Below the pieces are notes generated by a model. That model was not told the DNA's origin. It did no database searches and saw only the letters and a list, made by a program, of their open reading frames with translations. A DNA stretch of 64,000 nucleotides from Selaginella moellendorffii (Eukaryota > Streptophyta > Lycopodiopsida > Selaginellales > Selaginellaceae), in NCBI RefSeq assembly GCF_000143415.4, contig NW_003314339.1:256812-320811 (forward strand), in the 5' to 3' direction. This document shows positions 10,016-22,286 of this stretch, in pieces. The position numbers and the translations under genes were made by a program. The stretch's first letter is position 1, and every line of letters starts with the position of its first letter.

Positions 10016-13000
10016 ACTCCACCACCCATAGACGAAGTTCGATATCCTCATCGAACGGTGAACCATTTTATAAAGTAACACCCGCATGTGTTACCATTTC
10101 CATCCTTGGCGCGTAGCCAATATTTGTCAATGGTGTGACATTGAAGGCTCACCATGCCTTCTCCATATTCGTCAATGGTTGGACATTGAAGGCTCACCAT
10201 GCCTTTTGCATATCCTCTAAGGAGGGTAGTCTCTCCAACTTAGAGACTGATTGGACCACATATAGTGGTTCTCTCCTTTTATTGGTTTAGTTCTCGCTAA
10301 ACCTCTTAGAGACCCTTCTCTAAGTCAATCCCACTACTCCTTCTCAAGTAGTCTCAATTTCCATCAATATAACCTTTGCACTTTGGAACTTTGAATTTTG
10401 ACTTCTTGGAGTCAATTTCCTAGGTGTCTCCGACACCTTGCCTTGCACCTTTTGTGCAACTCCACTTCCCATCCTAGGAAGTTCTCTACTCGAGGGCACC
10501 ATCATCCTCTCTTCTATTTCGTGCCAAAGTTTCAGTTATCATATTTTGTGCTAGGGCTGTTCATGGCCCTATCATTTGGCTACCTTACCGCTCCCTCCCT
10601 TGGAGCTTCCACTTTCGCCAAATCGGAACATTTCGGAATCCCTCCTTGGAAACACACTTCCTTTTCCGCAACTTGTTAGCGTCCAACACATTAGTGTTCC
10701 TCGCCTAACTTTGTCACTTGGATTCCTTCCAAGGGATTCCACGGCCCTATCTTGGCCACTCATCTTTTGCTCCTATCCGTTGATTGTTGCACCAAGCAAC
10801 ATCGAATCTCTACCTCCCTCCTTGAGGTATTGTTTCGGTTCCATAGCAAAGACTCTTCTTTGCCAAGTCTGGAGGATGTTCACCCCTAGTACATCTCTTT
10901 AGCATCTTCTGCTATGGGCTCTATCCACGGCCCAACTTCGTGACCCTCCCATGGGTCTTTTATAAAGACTACTTTCCTTGGACTCACTATGCCATCGCAC
11001 GGACATAGTTTATTTCCCTTAGGTGCTCTTCCCACTTGGTCATCACGACCAAGCCACACCACCTTAAACAGTTCAATTTCAACATTTTGAACCAGGAACT
11101 TCATTCCTTAGCCAACCAAGGACCTTGTCCTTATCTGGCCATAAGATCACCTAGTGATCTCACCTTGGCACCTTAACAGAGTTGCCAAGAGGTACTTGGT
11201 CTTCTAGACCTCCAAGTTGTTGACTATAACCCCGGGGGCATCCCCCACACTTGGCGGTGCACCCAAGCCAGCCCTTACGGCCAAGGGTTCATAGCAACTG
11301 AGATTAGGTGTCCCCATCTCACTCACCACGACCTTGGTGCCACTTGCACCAAAGCGTTCAAGTTAGATATGCTGAGCTTTCACACTAAGCAATCTAACCG
11401 TGCATCATGACTCTGAGGCATCCCTTGCTTGGCGGTGTGCCCAAACCAGTCTCCCCACTGAGAGCCCATGACCACCGAAATATGAGTGTCCTCATATTCC
11501 AAACCATCACCACGCCCTAGTGATTTGGGACTCGAACCCAAGCACTAGAGGGTCGGGACTCGAACCCAACCTCCGTATATGCATCTACGGACGGCATCAC
11601 ACAAGATGCCTGGCGTGACTCCCCACGCCGGTGCACCAACTTATTTTTAAAGCGCGCTACAGATCACAGCTTAGGAACCTAGTTCCTCCACACTGCCAAG
11701 TCCTCTCACTTGACATGTCTATGATCATGCATGGACTCCTCCATGCTCGGCCCCATGGCCCACCCTTTTTGAAGTTATCACCTTCAACTAGGGTATTTGT
11801 TCCCCCGACGTGCCAATCTCGCTTGGCAAGTCCTCCGACCACTGTAACATGGTTCCTGCATAAGCGTGAAAGTCCTTGACCATCGACTTTCGTTCAAAGC
11901 CCTCTCTTTGAACACTCGGGAACTACTTCCCTAACCTTGATAGCCTTGCCTCATGGCAAGCTTCAAGACCACGCTTCTGCTGCGCCACTCTGATTTCGCG
12001 CATTCCATGAACCATTTACACTTGGCCTTTCTAGGTACTAAGCTACCTAGAATCGTCTTTGGGAACCTTGAAGGAACTCTGTCCCTCAGCTTGCTAAGGC
12101 CTCCCTTTTTGCAAGCCTTCCAAATGCCACATAGTCTAACATGGACAATTCCATATTTTAGACTCTCCATGGCATCACGGTTGCTAGCAGCAACACCCTC
12201 GAGCCCCCACTTGATTCTCCACTCCCAGCTGGCATAACCAACCTTGGTTATGCACTTTGATTCCTACGGTTCGGTTCTATCCCCTTACTTCTTGCTTTTT
12301 GGCTTCACACCTTTCCTTTGGTCATTCTCCTCCAGACCAGGAGGATAGCTTTGCACTTTCTATCATGCTTTAGCAAGTATTCTTAGGGATGAACCTACCC
12401 AATAGCCTAGGGAGTGGTTCCTCAATCCGGGTATGCTCACCTTATAATCCCACACACTGGGATTACATTGTTGCTTATGGGCCTTTACATGCCCATCACT
12501 AGCCTTACCAAAATTCCATTTTTGGCTTTGTCCAACTCGGGTAGACAGTCCTCTCCTGTCTCCGCAACCTTGGACATTTGGATAGCACCTTCTATCCATC
12601 ATTCGTTAGGGACTTAGTCCCTTGGGCTTTATCCATTGCCCTCGCGACATCAAACACCACCTTTTGGTGTTCTAGAGTGTTCGGGTGTCCCAATGATGGC
12701 TTTCTTGACAATGAGTATTTCCTTTTATGACATTGACTTACTATATCGCAACACAAGCAACTTATCCCTCGTAAGGGTATATCCAACTTCCCTATGCTAT
12801 TAAGAAGTCTTGGGTAGCTACCTTCTACCCGTTTAACCAGTTATTTTGCACCTCTTGCTTAGTTGCCTCATAGTTGTCAAGTCCTACAACTCATTGCTTG
12901 GTGCTTTCACACCTCCATCATTATCTGGGTCACCACACTCCAACTGCATGCTCTGCAGCTTAGGCTATGCTATTCCCATTTCCATTGGGATTCCTTTGGC

Positions 13001-14283
13001 AAGGGGTTCTCATGAACCCACCAACATAGCCTCAAGGTATTACACCTTGGCACATTTGGTGTCTCCACACCATCGGCTCCACGAGCCTACCTCTATGACA
13101 TTTCCCCTTCGTGTCTAAATCTTTGCCAAGATCAACACCGCTCTTTCTCATGCCAACCATCTGTTAGCACTGCACCATAGAGGTCACACACAACTTTATG
13201 TCAAAGTTGTTTTCTTCTGGGAACACCTTTCCCATAACTTTAGCATGGCCCATTTTGCCATCGATGAGATACCCTCTGTTCTCATCCTTGGATCCTATGA
13301 TCCCCCCCCCATCCTTTGTGGGGTACAACACACCTCAATCCAAATGCTTCCATCAGTCCTTTTAGGACCATCCGTTGACTCTACTTGAGTCATCCAGCAG
13401 TTTTGGACTTGGTTAATCCACAGACCCGTAAGGTCCTACTTGTGAGGCACTAGCTCACTGGAATACACTTCTTGCATTCCTGTCCTACTCAAAAGAACTA
13501 TTTTCACAAGTGTTACTCCGACACTTGATTTTGTTCTCTAGGGGCAACCTTTGCCCCTTAGGACTACTTGTCCATGTGATGAGAACACCAACTCATCCAC
13601 TTAATACACCCCCAACTCCTTGGGTTGTTCCAGCATTTATTAGAGGTAGCCCCGGCTACCTTTTCAAGGACTTGAGTCCTCTTCCGTATTTGACTTCCCA
13701 CGGTCATTACTTCTGGTCTCACATTCATGAGCACCAACCTCAACTATATGAGGAAAATCTTGTGACTCCTTTATTGCTTTGGAGTCTTTATCTTTCCCGT
13801 GATCCCAACTGTAGTTGTTTACCACAACTACATTAGCCAGTTTGCTAAGTCAAACGCTCATCTGGATCACATCCTCAACTCTTTGAGGAAAACCATATAC
13901 TGTTCCCAAGATCCCAAAGTCGTTCCATTATTGGCCCTTTTCTATCCACCACCTTGTCTACAAGTTCACTGTAGCGCATGTGATCATGGGATGAGATTTG
14001 GATATACTGTCACCGTGGATCCTTGGAACCTTGGGGGATAAATGGGGATAAAATAGCCACTAAGGGCTCTCTCATCAAGCAATTGCCCCTTTTCCAGTTG
14101 GCTTAAGGGGAGAGAGATAAGGTGCGCTACATTCACACATGAAATGTAATGGAGAGCCATATCTTCCCGACCTGCTACTCCTCAAGGATAGGCCCACTTC
14201 TCGGACCTTCCGTTGCCAACACCAGTGGTGATATACTTGAGCACCAATAAAAGTCAGACTAAGGAACAGCTCCGATACCAAAT
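10016..14283 (-). other. Internal domain of the LARD-like element, non-coding
   Basis: About 4.3 kb with no recognisable retroviral-type protein on either strand. A decayed inverted relative of the same domain is found at about 16551-20159, so the sequence is conserved as a unit despite having no coding potential, which is typical of LARD interiors. Two identical GGGACTCGAACCC motifs lie 28 bp apart at 11527 and 11555. Their complement, GGGTTCGAGTCCC, resembles a tRNA-gene B box. Confidence 0.75.
14269..14280 (-). other. Primer-binding site, initiator tRNA-Met type
   Basis: The minus strand reads TGGTATCGGAGC three bases inside the LTR end. It differs at one position from the common plant site TGGTATCAGAGC. 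Confidence 0.85.
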
Positions 14284-16005
14284 TGTAAGCGACTAAATTT
14301 TCCATTCTACTTTAGTCACTTAACCACACCTCTGACCACTTGGAGGAGTCTCATTCACAACCTCCATAAGTCCAATCCAGGACTTGGGACTTGCTAGCCC
14401 CGAGAATGGCATCCATGCCACTCAACATTTGCACTTGGTCCGAGTGCTCCACGTGTCCGATCCCATGACCGACACTCAAAGGTACCACCGACATAGCAGC
14501 CCGTTACGCTAAGGCCATGCCCAATCACCTTTGCCACACTGGTAGTCCAATACCACTTGCATCACCGTCTTGGCTCTCCAAGACTAGGCAAACCATCCGT
14601 GAGTGGTCATCTCAGATCCACTCCTTAGCATCCTTAGGATGCCCACCGACAAGGGGAATAACCTTCCCCAATATCCCTCTGTCAGTCCCCACTAAGTCCC
14701 TTTCTGCCCCTGGCTGTGTTTGCCAACATTGCCACTGGATTGAGACCCACAGGCCCGACCACTAAGTCCCACGGTCCTCTGGGACTTCCTCACCACACGA
14801 CTGTGTCCTTGGTCACTACCCCAGAGGACTGCTCCTCTTCCTTTCCACAGTCTGGGCCTTTGGGACAACATTTCGGAACACCGTGGCCTTACACGAGACA
14901 CCTGGGTACTCTCCTCGCCTTCTGCCCTTGGGTGCTCTAGCCATGGGCTTAGAGCGGGTTCTGTTGAGCCACACCAAGTATCCAAGTAGGTAGTGCCACC
15001 CACACTTGGACTGGGAGCATCGGCCAGTCGATCTCCCGGGGGAACTAGAGCCGGCTCTTGAACACTTCACCAAGCTACCCCGCTTGTCGGTCTGTGTTCA
15101 CTCTAGTCTTGGACTTCCCAGTGGGCAGCTCATCACCCAACACTGGGTCCGGCCTTCCTGGGCCAAACTGGCCTTTCCTGGCCAAACTGGCTCCACTGCA
15201 GTCCTCCCCCTACTATACTTTTGGAGCTCACCAAACCCCCCAGGGTCTAGGAGACGAACGCTTTGGGCTTTCACCCTCTCAGGCTTCGAACTCGGACTCG
15301 GACTCGGACTCGGACTCGGACTCGGACTCGGACTCGGATTCGGACTCGGACTCGGCCTCGGCCTCAGCCTCGGTCTCGGTCTCGGTCCCGATCTCGGTCT
15401 CGGTCTCGGTCCCAGTCTCGGTCTTGGTCCCGGTCTCGACTTCGGACTCCATCTCGGGTCCATCTCGGACTCCATCTCGGACTCCACCTCGGACTCCATC
15501 TCGGGTCCTTCTCGGGTCCATCTCGGACTCCATCTCGGACTCCATCTCGGGTCCATCTCGGGTCCATCTCGGACTCCATCTCGAACTCCACTTCGGACTC
15601 CATATCGGACTCCACTTCGGGTCCATCTCGGACTCCACTTCGGGTCCATCTCGGACTCCATCTCGGACTCCACTTCGGACTCCATATCGGACTCCACTTC
15701 GGGTCCATCTCGGACTCCACTTCGGGTCCATCTCAGACTCCAACTCGGGTCCGCCTCGGACTCCATCTCGGACACTTCCATGTGTCATGTGTTGGTCCTT
15801 TTTGGGTCCCTTTTTGAAGCCTCGCTTATTGCTCTCTTTGTGCTTGTTCCTCGAGCACTTCGTTGGGAGTTCCACTCCCGCTCTTGACTTTTCAAGTCGG
15901 AGCTTTTGGTCCAAACGTGTTACGCTCGTTTGGCTCTCGCTTCGGCCACTACCATGTGGCGCCCTTCCGGCTCCACTTTGGGGCCTAGGGATTTTGTGTC
16001 TCACA
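14284..16005 (-). repeat. 5' LTR of the LARD-like element (1722 bp)
   Basis: Same sequence as 8482-10015 apart from a few substitutions and the minisatellite. This copy has a run of CGGACT hexamers (about 15288-15360) that grades into CTCGGT units and then into the GACTCCATCTCG array, ending near 15775. The 188-bp length difference from the other LTR lies in this array. Confidence 0.88.
15288..15775. repeat. Expanded LTR minisatellite with CGGACT hexamer run
   Basis: Near-perfect CGGACT hexamers at the left end change stepwise to CGGCCT, CGGTCT and then to the longer units shared with the other LTR. The hexamers give artefactual poly-SD, poly-TR and poly-LG frames. Confidence 0.85.
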
Positions 16006-16010
16006 GTTGT
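16006..16010. repeat. Target site duplication GTTGT (right)
   Basis: Matches 8477-8481 exactly and begins directly after the terminal CACA of the right LTR. Confidence 0.85.
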
Positions 16011-16550
16011 AAGTGATATTCCTCCAAGTGCGTGTTTTCATCTATATTTAACCTCCCACGGTCATTAATTCTGGTTTCAAATTCATGAGCATCAACCTCA
16101 ACTATATGAGGATAATCTTGTGACTCTTTTATTATTTTGGAGTTTTTACCTTTCCTGTGATTCCAACTATACTTGTTTACCATAACTACATTAACCAAGT
16201 TGTTAAGTCAAATGCTCATCTAGATCACATCCTCTTAAATGCTCAACTTTTTGAGGAAAATCTTATATTATTCCCAAGATCCTAAAGGCATTTCCTTATT
16301 AACCCTTTTCTATCCACCATATTGCTTACAAGTTCATACATGAACTGTAGTGGAGAGCCATGTCCTCCCGACTTGCTACTCCTCAAGGATAGGCCCACTT
16401 CTAGGAACTTTTGATGCCAACATAAGTGGTGATATACTTGAGCACCAATAAAAGTCGGATTAAAGAACAGCCCCAATACCAAATTGTAAGCGACTAAATT
16501 TTCCATTTTACTTTAGTCATTTAACCACACCTTTGACGAGTTCTTGAAAT
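16011..16550 (-). repeat. Decayed LARD-family fragment (internal end plus LTR start)
   Basis: After about 20 bases that continue the older split LTR, the sequence follows 13690-14340 of the younger element in the same orientation. It includes the primer-site region (CCCCAATACC at 16471) and the LTR start TGTAAGCGACTAAATTTTCC at 16485. It breaks off at about 16550, where an inverted copy begins. Confidence 0.65.
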
Positions 16551-19500
16551 GGTAGCTGGGGCTACCTTTTATAAATGCTGAAAAAAACCGAAGGAGTTAG
16601 GGGTGTATTTAGAGGATGAGTTGGTATTCTCATCATATGAACAGATAGTCTTAAAGGGCAAAGGTAACCTATAGGGAATGGAAAATAATCAAGTGTCGGA
16701 GTAACACTTATTGAGATAGTCTTTGTAAGTAAAACATGAATACAAGAAGATGTATTTTAGTGAAATGGCATTTCAAAGATAGCCAAAAGGCTAAGACCTT
16801 ACAAGTCGTCAAATTGGCAAAGTCCAAAAAAGCTAGATGACTCAAGTGGTGTCAAGGAATAGTCCTAGAGAACTGGTGGAAGCATTTGGACTAAGGTGTG
16901 TTGTACCCTACGAGGGACAAGGAGGATTATAAAATCCAAGTATGAAAAAAATGTGTATCTTAATAATGGCAAATGTGCCATACTAAAGTCATAAGAAAGG
17001 TGTTCCCAGAAAAAAACAACTTTGGCTTAGAGTTATATGTGAACATTATAGTGTAGTGCTAACTGATAGTTGGCATGAGAAATGACTATGTTGGTCTTGG
17101 CAAAGACTTAGACACAAGTGAGAAGTGTCGTAAAGGTAGACTCGTGGAGCTAATGGTGTGGAAACACCAAATGTGCCAAGATGTGATGCCTTGAGGTTAA
17201 GTTGGCGGGTTTATAAGAACCTTTTACCAAAGAAATCTTAATGGAAATGGGAATAGTATAGCCTAAGTTGGAAGATATGTAGTTAAAGTGTGATAACCCA
17301 AATAATAATGGAGGAGTAGAAGCACTAGCAATGAGTTGTAGGACTTGATAACTATAAGACAATTAAGCAAAAGATGTAAAATAATTTATTGAATTAGTAG
17401 AAGTTAACTATCTATGACTTTTTATTGGGATAAGGAGGTTAGATATACCCCTTCAAAGGATAAATTGCTTATGCTGAAATATAATAAGTCAATGTCGTAA
17501 AAGGAAATACTCATTATCAAAGAAGGTCATTATTGAGACACCAAAACACTCTAAAACACTAGAGAGTAGTATTTGAAATCATAAGAGCATTAGATAAAGC
17601 CCAAGGGACTAAATCCCTAGTGAATAATGGATAAAAGGTGTTATCCAATGTCTACGGTTGCGGAGACGAGAGAAATTCGTCTATCCGAATTGAACAAAGC
17701 CAAAAAGGGATTTTGGCATAGTTAGCAATAGGTATAAGGTGGCCCATGCATAGCGACATTAATCTCAGTGTATGGGATTATACAATGAGTATATCTAAAT
17801 TGAAGAACCACTCCCTAATTTATTGAGTAAGTTCATCCTTAAGAATACTTGCTAAGGCAGAGTAGAAAGTGTAAAACTACCCTTTGAGATGGGAGGAGAA
17901 TAACTAAAAGGAAGGTATAAGGTCAAAAAACAAGTAATAAAGGGATAGTATCGAACTATAAAAATCAAAGAGCATAACCAAATGTAGTTATGAAAGTTGG
18001 GAGTGGAGAATCAAATAGGTGCTAGAACGTGTTACTATTAGCAATCATGGTGCCATAGAAAGTCTAAAGTATGAAATTATCCATGTTAAACCATATGGCA
18101 ATTATAAAGCTTGCAAAGGGAGAAGTCTTAGCAAGCTAAAGGATAGAGTTCCTTCAAGGTTCCTAAAAATAATTTTAATTAGATTAATACTTAGAAAGAC
18201 AAGTGTAAATAGTTTATAGAATGCGCAAAATCAAAGTGGTGCAACAGAAACGTGGTCTTGAATCTTGTCATGAGGCGAGGCTATCAAGGTTGAAGAAGTA
18301 ATCCTTGAGTGTTCAAAGATATGGTTTTGAACAAAAGTCGATGGTTAAGGGCTTTCACACTTGCATGAAACCATGTTACGCTAGTCGGGTGACTTGCTAA
18401 ACGAGATTGGTAAGTCAGGGGGGACAAAAATTGTAATTGAAGGTGTTGACTTCAAAAAGGGGTGGCCCATGAGGTCAAGCATAGATGAGTCCATGCATGA
18501 TCACAAACTAGTCAAGTGATGATTTAGCAGTTTGGAGGAACTAAGTTCCTAAACTGTGATCCATAGCACACTTTAAGTATAAATTGGTGCACTGGCATGG
18601 GGAATCATGCTAAGCATCTTAGGTGATGCCATATACAGAGGTTGGGTTTAAGTCCCAACCCTTTAGTGTTTGGGTCCGAGTCCCAACTCACTACAGTGTA
18701 GTGATGGTTTAGAATATGAGGACACTCATTTTTCAATGGTTATATATTCTTAGTGAGAAGATTGGCTTGGGCACACTATCAAACGAGGGATGCCGTAGAG
18801 TCATAATGCATAGTTAAATTTCTTAGAGTGAAAGCTTGGCATATTTAACTTGAAGACTTTGGTGCAAATGGCACCAAGGACGTGGTGAATCAAATGGGGA
18901 CATTCAATCTCAGTTGTTATGGACGCTTGGCCGGAAGGGCTGACTTGGGTGCACCGCCAAGTGTGGGGGATGCCCCCGAGGTCATGGGCAACAACTTAAA
19001 GGTCTAAAAAACCTAATACCTATTGGCAAACCTATTAAAGTGTCAAGGTTTTATATGATCTTATGTCTAAGCAAGGATAAGGTTTTTGTGAAGGTAAGGA
19101 ATAAGGTTCTTAGTTTAAAGTGTTAATTTGAACTATTGATAATGGTGTGGCTTGGTCAAGGTGACCAAGTTCGAAAAACACATAAAGGAAATGAACTATG
19201 ATAATATAATGGTATTGTGAGCTCAGGAAAATAATCTCTAAAAATGGACCTATAGGTGGCTTGCAAAGTTGGGCCATGGATAGAGCTCAAAGTAGAAAAT
19301 ATTAAAGAGACTTATAAAGGGTGAACACCTCTTAGACTTAGTAAAGCAGAGCATTTGCTATAGAACCAAAAGGATACCTCAAAGATAGAGATAATGATCC
19401 TATATTGCTTGGTGCAACAATCAAAAAATAAGAGCAAAAAACTAATGGCCAAGAATAGGTTATGGAAATCATTGGAAGGAATCTAAATGGCAATGTTAGC

Positions 19501-20159
19501 CTAGGAAACACTTATATGTTGGATGCTAATGGATTGTGGGAAAGGAAATATATTTTCAAGGATGAATTCCCAAATACTCCAATTTAGCAAAGGTGAAAAC
19601 TCCAAGAGAGGGAGCAGCAAAGTAGCTAAATGACAAGGCTGTGGACAACCCTAGTATAAATTATAGAAAAATGGAACTTAATGCCTAGAATGACACAAAA
19701 TAAAAGAAAAGATGATTGTGCCTTTAAGTAAAGAACTTCCTAGGATGGGAAAATGGAGTTTGCACAATACGTGCAATGCAAAGTGTTGGAGACACCTAGG
19801 AAATTAACTTTAAGAAGTCAAAATTGAAAATTCCAAAATGTGATAGGTATGCTAGTAGAGGCTGAGGCTACTCCTAAATGAGCAATTAAATTGAAATAGA
19901 AAAGGTGTCAAGAACAAATTTAGCATGAGCTAAACGAATAAAAAGGGAAGGACCACCATTAATGGTCTTATGAGCCTCTTAGTTGGAGAAACTATGCTCC
20001 TTAGAGGATGGATAAAGCATACTAAGCCTTTAATGTCAAACCATTGACAAATATTGGCTAAGTGTTAAGGATGAGAAGTGGTAATCTATGATGGGGTTAC
20101 TTTATAAAAATAATTATCGCTCAATGAAGATATCAAACTTTGTCTATGGGTGGTAGAAT
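16551..20159 (+). repeat. Decayed, inverted copy of the LARD internal domain
   Basis: Reads as the reverse complement of the young element's interior from about 13670 down to 10016. One example is the mirrored passage around GGTAGCTGGGGCTACC. Most differences are C-to-T or G-to-A, and the copy is visibly more AT-rich than its relative. Its right end, GGGTGGTAGAAT, abuts the LTR at 20160 exactly as the candidate polypurine tract does in the young copy. No coding capacity. Confidence 0.7.
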
Positions 20160-21230
20160 TGTGAGACACAAAATCCCTAAGCCCCAAAATGGAGCCAAAA
20201 GGGTGCCATGTGGTAGTGGTTGAGGTAGAAGCTAAATGAGTGTAACATATTTGAGCTAAAAGCTCCAACTCGAAAAGTCAAAAACAGGAGTGGAACTTCT
20301 AACAAAGTGCTTAAGGAATGAGCATGAAGCAAGCAATAAATGAGTCTATAAAAAGGGGACATAAAAGGACCAACACATGACATGTGAAAGTGTCCGAGAT
20401 GGAACCCGAAATAGAGTCTGAGATGAACCCGAGATGGAGTCCATGATGGAGTCCAAAATGGACCCGAGATGGAGTCCAAAATGAAGTCTGAGATGGATCC
20501 AAGATGGAGTTTGAAATGGACCCCAGATGGAGTCCGAGATGGAGTTTGAAAAGGAGTCAAAGATGGAGTCCAAAATGGACCCGAGATAGAGTCTGAGATG
20601 GAATTTGAGATGGACCCGAGATAGGAACTGAGATAGAGTCCAAGATGGATCCGAGATGGAGTCCAAGATGGAGACTAATATGGACCTGAGATGGAGTCTG
20701 AGATGGAGTCCAAGATGGACCCAAGATGGATTCTGAGATGGAACCAAGATTGAGACCGAGTCTAAGTCCAAGACCTAGTGGTAATGTTGGTGAACATGGC
20801 CATGGACAGAAAGGGACTTGGTAGGGACTGGAAAAGGGATATTAGGGAAGGCTATTCCCCATGTTAGCAAGCATTCTAAGAATGCTAAGGAGTGGATCTA
20901 GAATGAGCACTTATGAACGGATGGCCCAATCTTTGAGAGACGGGACTGTGATGTACATGGTGTTGGATCACTAGTGTGACAAAGGTGAATAGATATGGCT
21001 TTAGCGTAACAGATTGATATATTGGTGGTACCTTTGGGTGTCAATTATGGGATCGGACATGTGGAGCACTTGGACCAAGTGCAAAGGTTAAGTGGCATGG
21101 ATGCTATTCTTAGGGCTAGTGAGTCCCCAAATTCGAAAGAAGACTTATGGAGGTTGTGAATTATATTTTTCTAAGTGGTCAGATGTGTGGCTAAGTGACT
21201 AAAGTAGAATGGAAAATTTAGTCACTTACA
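20160..21230 (+). repeat. 3' LTR of the decayed plus-sense LARD copy
   Basis: Begins TGTGAGACACAAAATCCC and ends GTCACTTACA, the sense-strand ends of this LTR family. It is shorter (1071 bp) because a middle section is missing. It contains the decayed minisatellite at about 20390-20770 (GAGATGGAGTCC-type units). Confidence 0.72.
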
Positions 21231-22286
21231 ACCATATGACTATATTCTTGGTCACTACACTAAAGGATTGTTCTTCTTTCTTTCCACAATCTAGAGATTT
21301 GGGATGACATTTCAAAACATCATGGCCTTATACATAAGTACTCTCCCCACCTTTCACCCTTACATGCACTAGCCATGTGGCTAAAGCGAGGTTCTAATGA
21401 GCCATACCAGATATCCAAGTAAGTAATGCTATCCACACTTGGATTAAGATTATTGACCATTTGATCTCTTGAAGGAGTTAGAGCCAGTTGTAAGCCACAA
21501 ATTTTTCCTTTCCAATTTGCCAGCTTACCTCGTCTATCCGACCAACACTGCCTTGGCTTGTGCTAAGTTCCCTTGCCAAGGTTCTCGCCTATAGTACTAG
21601 CTCCTACTTGGTCCTACTTGGTTTCAGCTACTCACTGCAATGGAGTGTTAGCCATCCATCTATGGATTCCCAAATCTCTCCCAATCCCCCTCCCCGGGTT
21701 AGATTGGACTTAAGGTTCGGCTACACTCCCCGCAGGCACAAGCAGCCAAGCACACCAAGCCTCCAGGTTCCTAACACCCCTTGGGGTCTCGGCCTTGGCC
21801 TCAACCTCAGTATCAATCTCAATCTCAGTCTTGGTCTTGTTCTCTTTCTTGGCCTCAGTCTCGGTCTCAGTCTTAGTCTTTGTCTCATTCTCTTTTTCGG
21901 CCTCGACCTCAAACTCCATCTGAGGTCCATCTTGAACTTGACTTTGGACTCCATCTCGAGTCCATCTTAGGTCTATTTTGGACTCCATCTCAAAGTCCAT
22001 CTTAGACTCCTTCTTGGACTCTTTTTTGGACTCATTCCTAACACTTCCATGTGTCATGACACTTGCCATGTGTCAATCATTCTTGTGTCCCTTTTTAGAG
22101 ACTCATTCACTGATTTTTTTTTGTTCATTCCTCAAGCACTTTATTCAGAATTCCACTCCTGGTCTTGACTTTCTAAGTTAGAGCTTTTGGTCCAAACATG
22201 TTATGCTTGTTAAACTTCGACTTCAACCACTACCATGTGGCATCTTTTCAGATCCACTTTGGGGCTTAGGGATTTGTGTCTCATAA
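21231..22286 (-). repeat. LARD-family LTR fragment, minus sense
   Basis: Follows the right two thirds of the intact LTR, from the phrase after CACCACACGACTGTG to TTTGTGTCTCA. A divergent insert-like stretch lies around 21495-21720, and a CTCGGTCTCAGTCT-type minisatellite at about 21780-22040. It adjoins the previous LTR head to head. Confidence 0.65.

Larger units (their letters stand above)
8482..16005 (-). mobile_element. Complete LARD-like non-autonomous LTR retrotransposon
   Basis: Direct repeats at 8482-10015 and 14284-16005 read TGTAAGCGACTAAA...GTGTCTCACA on the plus strand and are nearly identical outside a variable minisatellite. Five-base duplications GTTGT flank the element. Next to the right LTR, 14269-14280 reads GCTCCGATACCA. 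Its complement TGGTATCGGAGC is the primer-binding site for initiator tRNA-Met, which puts the 5' LTR on the right and the element on the minus strand. The opposite junction has a G-rich tract (GGGTGGTGGAG) as candidate polypurine tract. The 4.27 kb internal region (10016-14283) has no gag, protease, reverse transcriptase or integrase frame on either strand. Long LTRs with a several-kilobase non-coding interior define LARDs. Near-identical LTRs and an intact duplication indicate a fairly recent insertion. Open frames inside it are repeat artefacts. Confidence 0.88.

Noticed and set aside
9204-10078. Long open frames of 120-230 codons on both strands across the LTR (SGPSRTPLRVH and MESEMDPKWSP types)
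   Set aside because: They run through a minisatellite whose unit is a multiple of three. They exist in all frames and both LTR copies and have no family match or start context.
15006-16068. Open frames of 180-336 codons including poly-SD, poly-TR and poly-LG
   Set aside because: Products of the CGGACT hexamer run in the right LTR; same reasoning as for the left copy.
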